Of a DNA stretch of 64,000 nucleotides, positions 46,914-55,100 are shown one piece after another. Positions within the stretch are counted from its first letter, which is position 1. Each line of letters starts with the position of its first letter. The stretch is from Microbulbifer salipaludis (lineage in GTDB: Bacteria > Pseudomonadota > Gammaproteobacteria > Pseudomonadales > Cellvibrionaceae). Location: contig NZ_JAEKJR010000002.1 in the NCBI RefSeq assembly GCF_017303155.1, positions 1,736,001 to 1,800,000 of the forward strand. Direction: 5' to 3'. The notes beneath the pieces were generated by a model. That model saw only the letters and a program-made list of their open reading frames with translations. It ran no database searches and was not told the DNA's origin. Position numbers and translations under genes: made by a program.

Positions 46914-46938
46914 AAAAAACCCGGCATAAAGCCGGGTT
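46914..46938 (-). terminator. Rho-independent terminator, originally that of tRNA-His
   Basis: AACCCGGC / GCCGGGTT stem (46918-46925 and 46931-46938) with a 5-base loop and a six-base T-run on the minus strand (46914-46919). It lies 22 bp after the 3' end of the tRNA-His fragment, where that tRNA's terminator would be expected. Confidence 0.8.
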
Positions 46939-46959
46939 CTCGGGACCAGAAGGTCAATA

Positions 46960-47004
46960 TGGGGTGGCCGACGGGGATCGAACCCGCGACCTCAGGAGCC
47001 ACAA
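46960..47004 (-). other. 3' fragment of tRNA-His (prophage attachment-site scar)
   Basis: 45 nt that match the anticodon-to-CCA part of a tRNA-His: TTGTGGC (loop with GTG anticodon), a T-arm with GGTTCGATCC, discriminator C and encoded CCA. The 5' half is absent: the bases to the right do not pair with the anticodon or acceptor strands. This is the usual footprint of site-specific integration into the 3' half of a tRNA, and it marks the left boundary of the prophage. Confidence 0.85.
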
Positions 47005-47167
47005 GCAGACCGACAAGTCTTTAAAAACAACGACTTAGCTGTTTTAGTGTGGCAATCCTTCCCGCTGATAGCGCCCTTATAGCCCGCATGGCGCCTTGAG
47101 GCCGCGAATATTACCACACCGCCAACCTGTATAGGCATACACCATTTTCGTGACGCCAAGAAAATGA

Positions 47168-47425
47168 TCACCCTACCCCCTCGACACTGCCTGAATACAG
47201 GCACAGCAGCCGCCAGGCACTGTAGCTGAGTTGCCGGTCGCCATTGAGGTAACTGGCCAGATCGGGAACGCCAATCAGGGCCGCTGCGGCCTTGGCTGTG
47301 AGGTGGGCTTTTTGCAGCTCCGCGCGGATCTCCACCGGTACCGGCGGGGACCAGCCAGCATCGAAGCGGGCGTATATTTCCGGGCGCGCAGCGTCCAGGC
47401 CGTAGGCCGGAACATCTTCGCTCAT
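47168..47425 (-). CDS. Small HTH-like prophage protein
   Basis: An 85-residue protein starting MSEDVPAYGLDAARPEIYAR (ATG 47425, with GGAGG eight bases upstream). The C-terminal half (AHLTAKAAAALIGVPDLASYLNGDRQLSYSAWRLLCLYSG) resembles the helix-turn-helix seen in phage/ICE regulators in which a WRLL motif follows. It is the gene closest to the attachment-site scar, with a long hairpin just upstream. Role unknown; a regulator is plausible. Confidence 0.6.
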   Translation of the reverse strand: MSEDVPAYGLDAARPEIYARFDAGWSPPVPVEIRAELQKAHLTAKAAAALIGVPDLASYLNGDRQLSYSAWRLLCLYSGSVEGVG

Positions 47426-47451
47426 GGTTGTCGCCTCCACTGAGGTTGATT

Positions 47452-47580
47452 CGGGCGGGCCGAACGGGGGCGCGTAGGCGCGCGTTGAGGAGTCCGCGCA
47501 GCGGTCTCCTGCGCGACTGCCGCCGTTCGGCCCGCCCGCCAGGGGCCGCGTTTAGCCGCGTAGCGGCTGCGGCCCCTGGC
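47452..47580. repeat. Two adjacent extended hairpins
   Basis: First: perfect 16-bp arms 47452-47467 and 47523-47538 enclosing 55 bases that themselves contain complementary segments (CGCGC..AGGAG with CTCCT..GCGCG). Second, starting at the last base of the first: 12-bp arms 47538-47549 and 47569-47580 plus an inner AGCCGC/GCGGCT stem (47554-47559 and 47563-47568) with a GTA loop and a 4-base bulge. No T-run follows. It covers the gap between two small minus-strand genes and the end of one of them. Confidence 0.85.
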
Positions 47581-47788
47581 CAGATGCGCCTTCCGGCTCG
47601 GTACGGTTTGCCGTTCGCATTTTCGCTTCGGCAGTCTGAATTGCGCCGGCGATCACCGCACCGACTTCCTCTCCAACCAGCTCTGTCAGCACCTGCCTGG
47701 CATTCTGGTCTGGACACATGGCGATCCATTCCAGGCCAACATTGAGATGCTTCACTCGGTATAGCTGCTTAACGTGTGCGGCAAACAT
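47552..47788 (-). CDS. Small prophage protein of unknown function
   Basis: A 78-residue protein starting MFAAHVKQLYRVKHLNVGLE (ATG 47788, with GGAG at good spacing; an upstream in-frame ATG at 47803 overlaps that ribosome site). I do not recognise the family. Its last ~10 residues (GQGPQPLRG) are encoded by the second extended hairpin, so the C-terminus is probably not constrained. It is co-directional with the HTH-like gene and divergent from the Xre regulators. Confidence 0.5.
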   Translation of the reverse strand: MFAAHVKQLYRVKHLNVGLEWIAMCPDQNARQVLTELVGEEVGAVIAGAIQTAEAKMRTANRTEPEGASGQGPQPLRG

Positions 47789-47823
47789 CTTATTATTCTC
47801 CATTCAGTAGGAATACTTAACTG

Positions 47824-48162
47824 CCTCTAGCGAACGGAGGGGAATCACGTCCCCTGACCACTTCATAGAGATAGACCCTTCCAAGCCCCACCACATCTCT
47901 GCGAAAGCGTCAGCTCAAACGCACAATAGCGACAAATAAGAGCGGAAAAATAATTCCACCCACACTGACCACTGCACATCCAAACTGCAGCAAAAATGGG
48001 CTACCTAGAACATCGTTTCGATAATTTCTGCGAAACAGTTCAAATCTACCGCTTTTAAAGTGATTCATTAAGTTCCAATGCTGGAAAGCGCTAAATTAGA
48101 AACACTTATCCACTCAGTGTTTCTATAATCGCGCACATTTCACGGCATTACAGTACGGCGGT
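47824..48162. other. Gene-free regulatory interval between divergent prophage genes
   Basis: AT-richer than its flanks. It contains the promoter/dyad at 48100-48130, and a TTCCA-N4-TGGAA dyad near 48073-48086. I see no gene in it. Confidence 0.55.
48100..48130 (+). promoter_or_regulatory. Candidate promoter and operator for the prophage Xre genes
   Basis: A consensus TATAAT lies at 48125-48130. Just before it a perfect 7-bp dyad AAACACT / AGTGTTT (48100-48106 and 48116-48122, 9-bp spacer) covers the place of the -35 region, whose own bases are poor. This is the geometry of a repressor operator. The first Xre gene starts about 33 bp downstream. Confidence 0.55.
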
Positions 48163-48519
48163 TTGAGTTCTGTGCCAGGTAAGATCGGTCAGCGGTTGAG
48201 AGCGGCAAGGCGGCGGCAAGGATTATCCGCAACGGAAGCAGGGAAACGCGTGGGCAATTTGTCGCGGTCACAAATATCGAAAATGGAGAGCGGTGTTCAG
48301 CGAATACCGAGCGACCTCCTGCCTCGCTGGTGCGACGCGGTCGGTATCTCGCTGGCTGAAGCATACGGCAAAGAACACGCGCACCACTTCGCTCGCGTCC
48401 CCTTCGCGCCCCACATTGCAAAACTCTACGCGCAGCTCCCCACAGACTGGCAGTTACACATTCAGCGCTCGATCGAGGGACTGCACAAGCTTTACGCGAA
48501 AACCAAAAACCGTAGTTAA
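48163..48519 (+). CDS. Xre-family helix-turn-helix regulator (prophage)
   Basis: A 118-residue protein. IGQRLRAARRRQGLSATEAGKRVGNLSRSQISKMESG is a complete N-terminal lambda-Cro/CI-type HTH (helices 1-4), with a C-terminal helical tail that could dimerise. The start is a TTG; a GTG three codons in is an equal option, and neither has a strong ribosome site. It lies just after the dyad-covered promoter and 41 bp before a second Xre gene, so it may repress itself or the divergent minus-strand genes. Confidence 0.75.
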   Translation: MSSVPGKIGQRLRAARRRQGLSATEAGKRVGNLSRSQISKMESGVQRIPSDLLPRWCDAVGISLAEAYGKEHAHHFARVPFAPHIAKLYAQLPTDWQLHIQRSIEGLHKLYAKTKNRS

Positions 48520-48560
48520 ACTACGTGTTGCTTTTCCGCCCCGGGCAATAGCCTCGCGGC

Positions 48561-48782
48561 ATGAAAAGGAACCTAAAGCAACAATTCGGCCAGCGACTGA
48601 CGGTGCTGCGCAAAGCTCGAGGCATTAGCCAGGAAGATCTGGCGTTCCTACTGGATGTCAGTGTTGAGACCGTGAGCCACATTGAGCGCGGCATACACGG
48701 CCCTCGCTTTGATCTGCTGGAAGACATCGCCCGCACACTCGGGGTTGAGCCGCGCGAGCTGTTCGACTTCCAGGAAGTCTGA
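48561..48782 (+). CDS. Small Xre-family DNA-binding protein (prophage)
   Basis: A 73-residue protein that is almost only an HTH domain: FGQRLTVLRKARGISQEDLAFLLDVSVETVSHIERG followed by LLEDIARTLGVEPRELF. Such stand-alone HTH proteins are typical phage or mobile-element regulators. It is the second gene of a probable two-gene plus-strand unit and ends 1 bp before the convergent PagL-like gene. Confidence 0.85.
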   Translation: MKRNLKQQFGQRLTVLRKARGISQEDLAFLLDVSVETVSHIERGIHGPRFDLLEDIARTLGVEPRELFDFQEV

Positions 48783-48783
48783 G

Positions 48784-49263
48784 CTAAAACGGCACCCGGA
48801 TCTGGATCCCATCGATACCGGTATTCGGATCATTGATCCCGGCACTCGAGTAATGAAAATATTCGAGTGCCACTACACTCCATTGCAGCCCTACCCCGAG
48901 CCGATAATTGATATCCCCCACCAGCGGCGAGCCGTCCACATAGGACACGCCCAGGCGGTAGTAATTCTGCGCCCCCAGGATCGTCCACCCCGGCTGTACC
49001 CGCCGGCTGATTGAATAAATCCAGTTGCGGTCGATGGGGCCACGGTCGGTGTGGCCCTGGCCTATGGCGGTGGCGGCCAGCTCCCACTGGTGGGCGGCGC
49101 CGAACTGCCAGCCGATTTCCCCCACGGTGTTGTGGCTGTTGAGTGCGGTGTGCCCCAGGCTCACCACCGGGCGGGCGTCCGCGCGCTCGGCAACCAGCGC
49201 GCACAGTAAAATCACCAGGAATAGCGCCACGGCGCCTTGGGTCCAGCTAAGTTTTGGTTTCAT
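48784..49263 (-). CDS. PagL-like outer-membrane protein (acyloxyacyl hydrolase family)
   Basis: A 159-residue protein with a signal peptide (ALFLVILLCALVAERADA) and a beta-barrel-like alternating pattern. The C-terminal stretch LEYFHYSSAGINDPNTGIDG resembles the PagL/lipid A 3-O-deacylase active-site region, where His and Ser of HxSN are catalytic. Here the second residue pair is HYSS, so His and Ser are present but the neighbouring Asn is replaced. It sits between tail genes and regulators, where lysogenic-conversion (moron) genes often are. It could remodel the lipid A of the host surface (inferred). Confidence 0.65.
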   Translation of the reverse strand: MKPKLSWTQGAVALFLVILLCALVAERADARPVVSLGHTALNSHNTVGEIGWQFGAAHQWELAATAIGQGHTDRGPIDRNWIYSISRRVQPGWTILGAQNYYRLGVSYVDGSPLVGDINYRLGVGLQWSVVALEYFHYSSAGINDPNTGIDGIQIRVPF

Positions 49264-49315
49264 CGGTTTTGCTCTCTCGTTGGTGTTGTGGGATTGGGTG
49301 CTGTATCCGGGCGGA

Positions 49316-49720
49316 TCAGCCGGCGCTGGGGATCGACTCCCACGCCTGCATGGAAACCGCCAGGTTTAGCATTCGGTAGACGCATTCGTCGGTGACCTCG
49401 GCCTGGCGCACCAGTGGGTCTACGGTGCCCTCGGCAATGGCCGCCACCAGAATGCTGTCCACCTTGGCCGGGCACTCCATGGCGCGCCCGCCCGGGGTGG
49501 CTTTGACGGTGTTGTCCGTATTGATCACGGCGCCGGTGGTTTTCAGGTTTAGCTGATCCACGTTGCCGTCCTTGTTGACGTCCTCCTCGATGCGCAGCAC
49601 CTGCACGCGGATCAGCTCGCCGGTGAATACCCCGGACGTGATGCGCAGCGCCACCTGGCCGGGCTGCAGCCCGGTCACGTCGGCGTTGGCGTTTTCATAA
49701 GTGACATTGCTCACGGTCAT
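49316..49720 (-). CDS. Hypothetical prophage protein with an EF-hand-like loop
   Basis: A 134-residue protein starting MTVSNVTYENANADVTGLQPG (ATG 49720, AAGGAAAG upstream; 11 further codons are open). It contains DVNKDGNVDQLN, which fits the DxNxDGxxD calcium-binding loop of dockerin/EF-hand type. The rest is not recognised. It follows the tail-tip gene on the same strand and could be a tail or fibre accessory protein. Confidence 0.55.
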   Translation of the reverse strand: MTVSNVTYENANADVTGLQPGQVALRITSGVFTGELIRVQVLRIEEDVNKDGNVDQLNLKTTGAVINTDNTVKATPGGRAMECPAKVDSILVAAIAEGTVDPLVRQAEVTDECVYRMLNLAVSMQAWESIPSAG

Positions 49721-49808
49721 ATCTCGCTCGCTTTCCTTGAGGCAAAAGAGCACCGCGGCCGACAGCTCCCTGGCCGCGGCGGTGTGGATTGGTTGATGGG
49801 ATAAGCGG

Positions 49809-52800
49809 TTAAGGCTTGTAGTACGGGTTGTGGGTGATGATGCGGTGCGCGGGGTTCCGGCCTGCGGCGTAGCTGATACCGCCCACCTTGATGCGACACA
49901 CCGCGCGCTGGCCGATAGGCTCCACGCGGGTGATGCGCTCCCAGGTCACATCGTGGCTGCCGTGGTGGCTCACGCCCACCCAGGTGCCGAGGGTGTCCGG
50001 GGCGCGGCGCACAACGCCGTCGCGATCGGTCACCGGCGCGGTGGTACTGCAGTGCACCTCCGCCCCGCTTTCCGTTACCAGGCGCACGCAGTCGATGTCC
50101 TCCACCAATTTGGTGGATTTAATCGGCCCGTGCCACAGCTGGTCGCCCGGCTCCCACACGCTAATCAGGTCACCGGCGCGCGCGTCTGCCGCCTGCAGCC
50201 CATCCAGCAGCCACATATCGGCACACACACACTCGTCTGGTGGCGTCCAGCCGCCGCCGCTACTGCTGCCGCCGTCGGACGGCGTGGTAATCACGTCCAC
50301 CAGACGCCGGTAGGGGCTGCCCTTGGCGGTGGCCCAGTTGGTGGTGGCGTGGTAGGTCACCGCACCGCCGGCAAAGTCCTCATCGTCGCAATACACATAG
50401 TATTTTTTGACAAATTGCAGGCCGGTAATGCTGGCGGAGTTATACGCCACGGTGAATCCACCGAACTGCACATCGTGCGCGGCGATATTGATGGTAGCGG
50501 TACTACCCGCATCCACCGCGGTACACACAGAGCTGAGCGCAATGCTGGCCAGGTCCGACTGCACCATGGGCAGGGTGCGCTGGTCCACCGCGCGGCCTTT
50601 CATGTTCAGGCCGCTGGTGAGCGCCGGAAAGCCCAGCAGCGGGCGCGGGTTCTGGTACATGCCGCCGCTTTCGATATGCTCGCCGGCGTCGGCGTAAAAC
50701 TCGCCGATCACCAGGTCGCGCTCGTTGGGCGTAAACTCGATGGTTTGCGTGCTGCCGTCGTAATACCGGTAGCGATACACACCGTGCTCCACATACACCG
50801 GGATCACCTGCTGGCCGCCGGTGAAGGTGTTCAGGCCGTTACCGGACGTATTAAGGCGTACCACAATCAGATAGTGGCCAATGCGGCTGGGGTTCAGCTG
50901 GTGCCGCGGAATTGGCACGCGCTTGCTGTTCCACACGATCCAGCCATCCACGTCCTGGGGTGCCCCCTTGGCGTCGTAGCCGTGGATATACAGTTCGCCA
51001 TCGCTGCCGCTGCTTCCTTGATTGGTGAAGGTGGAGGCATTCAAAATCAGCCCGCAGCCGTGGGCGTATTTCTGCCCCTCCAGCCACATCTGCGGATCAC
51101 CGGCGCCGCCGGCAACCGCCACCACGCCGTATATGGTGGCGCCATCGGTATTGCTGGACCAAATCGACACGGTATTGGTGCCGGCCACAATATCCACCTC
51201 AAAGGTGTACCACTTGGTGGCGTTGTTGGGTCCGGCGCAAACCCCCAGCTCCTCGTCATTTAACCCGACGTGCACACCGTTTTCGGCATCTCGCAGCAAG
51301 GCGTGAATGTAACCGCGCGCGGCCACCTCACTGGAAAACGTGTACTGCGCGCCCCCGTTGAAATTGGTTTCTGTTGGTACGCCAATGTTTTCCTCGCGGA
51401 AGTCCTCGCGCAACAGGCATACCGCACCCTCGCGCTGCTGAAGCAGGTTGATGCGCCCAGCCTCGTCCACGATGTCCACGCGGAAATAATCCACCTGCAC
51501 CCGCCCGCTGGTGCCTTCCCGGTTGGCCTGAATCAGCGGCGCAAAGTAGCGCACGTCCGGGTGCATCTGCCCGGGCTTTTCCTGGGTGTATTGGTTGATG
51601 CCGTTCGCCAGATAGTAGTCTCCGTGGCCGCGCACGTAGGCCACGTAGGTCTGCCAGCTGTCTCCGGCGGCGGCGAGGCTGTCTGCAGCAAAGTAATGCT
51701 GGTAGCCATTTTCTGCCAGGCCCCGGCGGCTCATCAGGTCGCCGTTCTTATCATAACCACACAGGCCGAGGTGGATGGTGCGGGTCAGGTCGCCCTCATT
51801 AAAAACTATTGCCCGCACCTCGATGCGGTAAGTCTTTTCCGGGTCGAACGGGAAGCGCTCGCGGTAGTGCAGGCGCAAATTACCATCGACGTCCAGATCG
51901 TTGTACTCGCCGCCCATCCGCAGCACATTGCCGCCAGAAATAGCGCCAATATCTCCCTCGACAATCCGGTAGCGCGCGGTCCCTATTACGGCCTCCCAGT
52001 CGTCGGCGGAATTGCTACCGATAAACGATTCATTAAACCCCGCGCCGGCGGTGCGCAGCATCCGGTTTTTGGCGCTGGCCAGACTTTCCAGCAGGCCCAC
52101 CACGTTGCCATCGTCCAGCAGCTGCTTGCTGTACTCGTCGTAGCTCAACAGGTTTTTGGTGGCGCCGTCCTCGGGCTTGCCGGCACCGCCAATCTGCGCC
52201 CAGTCCGCGCGCAAGCCGGCAATATCGGCAATTTTGTTGAGCAGCGCCTGGCGCGCGTCGTACACCGCCTGCCAGTTGCTATTCCACAGGGTGCGACTAA
52301 TGCTGGTGGTGGTGCCGGTGTTGTCCCAGTCCGGGGTGAGTCCGTTCAGGTAACTGGTGAGCGCATTCACCGCGCTGGTGTAGGCGGTTTTTTCGCTGGT
52401 AATGCCAAAAGTGGTAGCGCTGGCGGTGATGCCCGCCTGCTCACTGCTCATTGCGTTGTATTCGAGCACCGCGCGCAGCTTCTCGCTGGGGTGCAACTTG
52501 CCATCCGCGGCAATATCGTCCAGGTCGGCCAGCGCCGCCGTGGCATCCGCCTGTGCGTCCGCCGCGTCCTGGGCCGCCTGCTGGGCCTCCGCCAGGGCCT
52601 GCTGCAGCGCCGGGTCGATTTCCGGGTCCTGTGCATAGTTGGGGTACGGGGTGCGGCTTTTCGGCACCGTGTACACCCGCGCCGCATTCACGCCCAGGCA
52701 GCTGCCGCCGGTACCGGCATTGCCGGGGCTGTTGGGGCTGTCGCCATAGCAGGCCACCAGCTTGCTGTTGGTGAGTACCGGCTGGGGGTTCTGGTGGCCG

Positions 52801-55097
52801 TCCACAATCAGCAGCACGCCGCCAGGCGCACCGCCGCCGCCGCTGCCCCCATAGGGCCCGTTGGGGATCACCAGGGTGGTGCGGGAGCCGGGCTGGCCGT
52901 CGCCGCCGCTGGTGTCAATGGCACCGGCCACGCCCAGGGCAATGCCGCGTGCCACCACCACCACACCGGCGCCGCCCTGGCCGCCGCTGCCACCAAAGCC
53001 GGTGGGTTCGTAGCTGTTGTCGCCGTTCAGAAATTGGTAGGAGGTGCCGCCGCTGGCGCCACCACTGCCGCGCAGGTCCGCGGGGATGCCCAGCAGCTCG
53101 CCGCCGTCGTTGTCGATGGTGACCGGCGGCATTATCTCGTTGCGCCCCTTGACCACCTCGCCCTTGGCGTTTTGCCGCACAATGCCGCGGTCCTGCAGCA
53201 CACGGCCGCCGCCGCCGCGGCAGGAGCCGATAAACCCGGCGCCGCTGTTGCTGGGCACACCGCGCAGGGTACCCTCAATCTGCAGCACGCCCATAACCCG
53301 CAGCTCGACGTTATCCGCCACAAACAGGGTGCGCCCGGCGGGGATCGTCAGGTCGCCCAGGTAATAGAAAATGGTGCGGCTGCTGGCGGCGCCCTGTAGG
53401 GTGCCGTCGGCGGTCAAAAACCCGCTGCCGTCAATGGTCAGGCCCGCCGCGGTCATTTCGGTGCCGGCGGTGCTGTACCAGCCGTCCGGCAGCTCGGCGC
53501 TGGTGCTCGCGGCCTCGTCGGCAATCGGTGCTGCCTTCTGGGTGGAGCCGAACAGTTCCACCTGCACGCCGCCGCTCACCTGGTCCACGCTCACGCGCTG
53601 CACTTCCATGGCGCGGTCCAGGGTGCCGTCGCTGGTGTAGTCGCGCACTTGCGGCAGGGTCACGCGCACTACGTCGCCCACCTCAATATCGTTATTGCTC
53701 GGCAGCAGCGACAGCCGCAGGCGCAGGGGCGGGCCGGCAAAGCGGTCGCGCAGGGCGTCGAAGCGGTTTTTTAACGTGGTGAAGGTGTGGCGGCTGTTGT
53801 GCAGGCCCTTGAATTTCAGCGCCTGGGGCTTGCTCTCGCCGTGGTGGGCGATACTGTCGGCATCCGCCAGCACATTGGAGCGCAGAAAACGCCCGTCAAA
53901 CCCCGGCGCCTCGTACCAGGCCCATTGAATGGAAAAGATATTGCGCAGCGCTGCCAGGTCCTGCTGCAGCTCCCCCAGGCTCACCACGTCGTCGGCGGTA
54001 ATGGTGGCCACGGTGCCGGCGTCGGCCAGCACGCCGGTCATGCGGCGGAAACCCAATTGCCCGGCGGCATTCACCGGCATATAGGCGCCCAGCAGCAGGT
54101 TGATTTCCTGCTCGATGAATTTTTTGCCGTCGGTTTTGGTCAGCCCGTCGAAACGCAGAATCACGCCCTTGGCATAGTCGCCGGGCTTGTACCAGTCCGC
54201 GCCCACGTTCTCGAACTCGTCCGCCACGACGTGCGCGGGGTCGATCCCCAGGTGCCAATTGCTCGGCAGCACGTCGCTGGTGCCCAAAATATTGCCGGTG
54301 AGCAACGCATAGGCGAGCGCGGGCGCGGGCAGCTCGAGGTAAATAAACTCCTCGACCTCGATGCCCTTGTCGTCGTCGTTCTCGGTGGGCACGGTGTGGT
54401 CGTATTCCACGGTGCCGAATAAACCGCGGGTGACGCCGGTAAAGCTGGTGCCGGTTTTGCCGGTGGCGCGCACCACTTCCCAACCGTTTTGATATTTGAT
54501 TTTCAGGTAATAGACGGTCTGGCCGGGCGCGTCGCCAAAGCTCGAGGTGTGCGGGCAGGGTTCAAAATCCGCGGTGCTGTACACGGACAGGGTGCTGGCG
54601 CCCTTGGCAAAATCCGCGGCCAGGCGGGTGCTGCGCGGCACAAAAATGTCTTTGCGCATTTCCCGCTGAATATCGCGGCAGCGCACGCGATAGCGGCCGT
54701 GGTCATAGCCCAGGCTCTCCTCGGCCACCTGGGTTTGCTCCAGGCGAAAGTCCGCCCAATCCATGCCGGCACCGCCCTGGTACAGGCGCACGGTGCGGCC
54801 CTTGAGGCCGTTTCCCGCCTGCAGTTGGTTGCGCAGGGTGTCGGTGAATACGCCGCCCACGTCCACCAGCTCAAAATTGATTGCGCCGATTTCCGCGCGG
54901 CCGGCCTCGGGCTGCAGGCGCTGGCTGGTGCTGCTCACCTTGGCCAGCACGCCCGCCAGCGCACCCGCGGGCAGGCCGGGAATATCGCCATGGCTTGCCA
55001 GGTAAACCGGGGTGGGGAACTCAATCACCACCACCAGGCGCAGGGCGCGCTGGGGGTTTTGGTTGTACAGGTCGAAGGTTTCGGAGTTGTTGCGCAC
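49809..55097 (-). CDS. Large tail-tip/host-recognition protein with C-terminal Hint-like domain
   Basis: A 1762-residue mosaic. The first ~530 residues resemble baseplate-hub/tail-tip proteins of siphoviruses. A glycine-rich section (~600-760, with GGSGGQGGAG and GGSGGGGAPGG) recalls receptor-binding adhesins. A coiled-coil-like stretch (QQALAEAQQAAQDAADAQAD, ~835-860) follows, then a long beta-rich region probably carrying carbohydrate-binding modules. The last 140 residues (from ~1623) look like a Hint/intein-like domain: CVCADMWLLDG start, GDLISV, CSTTAPV and terminal THNP with a short tail. Some Hint residues (for example the usual block-B His) are missing, so splicing activity is uncertain. 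It is in the position of lambda J. Confidence 0.8.
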   Translation of the reverse strand: MRNNSETFDLYNQNPQRALRLVVVIEFPTPVYLASHGDIPGLPAGALAGVLAKVSSTSQRLQPEAGRAEIGAINFELVDVGGVFTDTLRNQLQAGNGLKGRTVRLYQGGAGMDWADFRLEQTQVAEESLGYDHGRYRVRCRDIQREMRKDIFVPRSTRLAADFAKGASTLSVYSTADFEPCPHTSSFGDAPGQTVYYLKIKYQNGWEVVRATGKTGTSFTGVTRGLFGTVEYDHTVPTENDDDKGIEVEEFIYLELPAPALAYALLTGNILGTSDVLPSNWHLGIDPAHVVADEFENVGADWYKPGDYAKGVILRFDGLTKTDGKKFIEQEINLLLGAYMPVNAAGQLGFRRMTGVLADAGTVATITADDVVSLGELQQDLAALRNIFSIQWAWYEAPGFDGRFLRSNVLADADSIAHHGESKPQALKFKGLHNSRHTFTTLKNRFDALRDRFAGPPLRLRLSLLPSNNDIEVGDVVRVTLPQVRDYTSDGTLDRAMEVQRVSVDQVSGGVQVELFGSTQKAAPIADEAASTSAELPDGWYSTAGTEMTAAGLTIDGSGFLTADGTLQGAASSRTIFYYLGDLTIPAGRTLFVADNVELRVMGVLQIEGTLRGVPSNSGAGFIGSCRGGGGRVLQDRGIVRQNAKGEVVKGRNEIMPPVTIDNDGGELLGIPADLRGSGGASGGTSYQFLNGDNSYEPTGFGGSGGQGGAGVVVVARGIALGVAGAIDTSGGDGQPGSRTTLVIPNGPYGGSGGGGAPGGVLLIVDGHQNPQPVLTNSKLVACYGDSPNSPGNAGTGGSCLGVNAARVYTVPKSRTPYPNYAQDPEIDPALQQALAEAQQAAQDAADAQADATAALADLDDIAADGKLHPSEKLRAVLEYNAMSSEQAGITASATTFGITSEKTAYTSAVNALTSYLNGLTPDWDNTGTTTSISRTLWNSNWQAVYDARQALLNKIADIAGLRADWAQIGGAGKPEDGATKNLLSYDEYSKQLLDDGNVVGLLESLASAKNRMLRTAGAGFNESFIGSNSADDWEAVIGTARYRIVEGDIGAISGGNVLRMGGEYNDLDVDGNLRLHYRERFPFDPEKTYRIEVRAIVFNEGDLTRTIHLGLCGYDKNGDLMSRRGLAENGYQHYFAADSLAAAGDSWQTYVAYVRGHGDYYLANGINQYTQEKPGQMHPDVRYFAPLIQANREGTSGRVQVDYFRVDIVDEAGRINLLQQREGAVCLLREDFREENIGVPTETNFNGGAQYTFSSEVAARGYIHALLRDAENGVHVGLNDEELGVCAGPNNATKWYTFEVDIVAGTNTVSIWSSNTDGATIYGVVAVAGGAGDPQMWLEGQKYAHGCGLILNASTFTNQGSSGSDGELYIHGYDAKGAPQDVDGWIVWNSKRVPIPRHQLNPSRIGHYLIVVRLNTSGNGLNTFTGGQQVIPVYVEHGVYRYRYYDGSTQTIEFTPNERDLVIGEFYADAGEHIESGGMYQNPRPLLGFPALTSGLNMKGRAVDQRTLPMVQSDLASIALSSVCTAVDAGSTATINIAAHDVQFGGFTVAYNSASITGLQFVKKYYVYCDDEDFAGGAVTYHATTNWATAKGSPYRRLVDVITTPSDGGSSSGGGWTPPDECVCADMWLLDGLQAADARAGDLISVWEPGDQLWHGPIKSTKLVEDIDCVRLVTESGAEVHCSTTAPVTDRDGVVRRAPDTLGTWVGVSHHGSHDVTWERITRVEPIGQRAVCRIKVGGISYAAGRNPAHRIITHNPYYKP

Positions 55098-55100
55098 CGA

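Noticed and set aside
46960..47036. Functional tRNA-His gene
   Set aside because: Only the 3' part matches; the sequence to the right cannot pair with the anticodon or acceptor strands, so it is a remnant of integration.
51270..53399. Open frame of 709 codons on the plus strand opposite the tail-tip gene
   Set aside because: The tail-tip gene is convincing, while the opposite frame has low-complexity Ala/Val/His-rich translation and no ribosome site.
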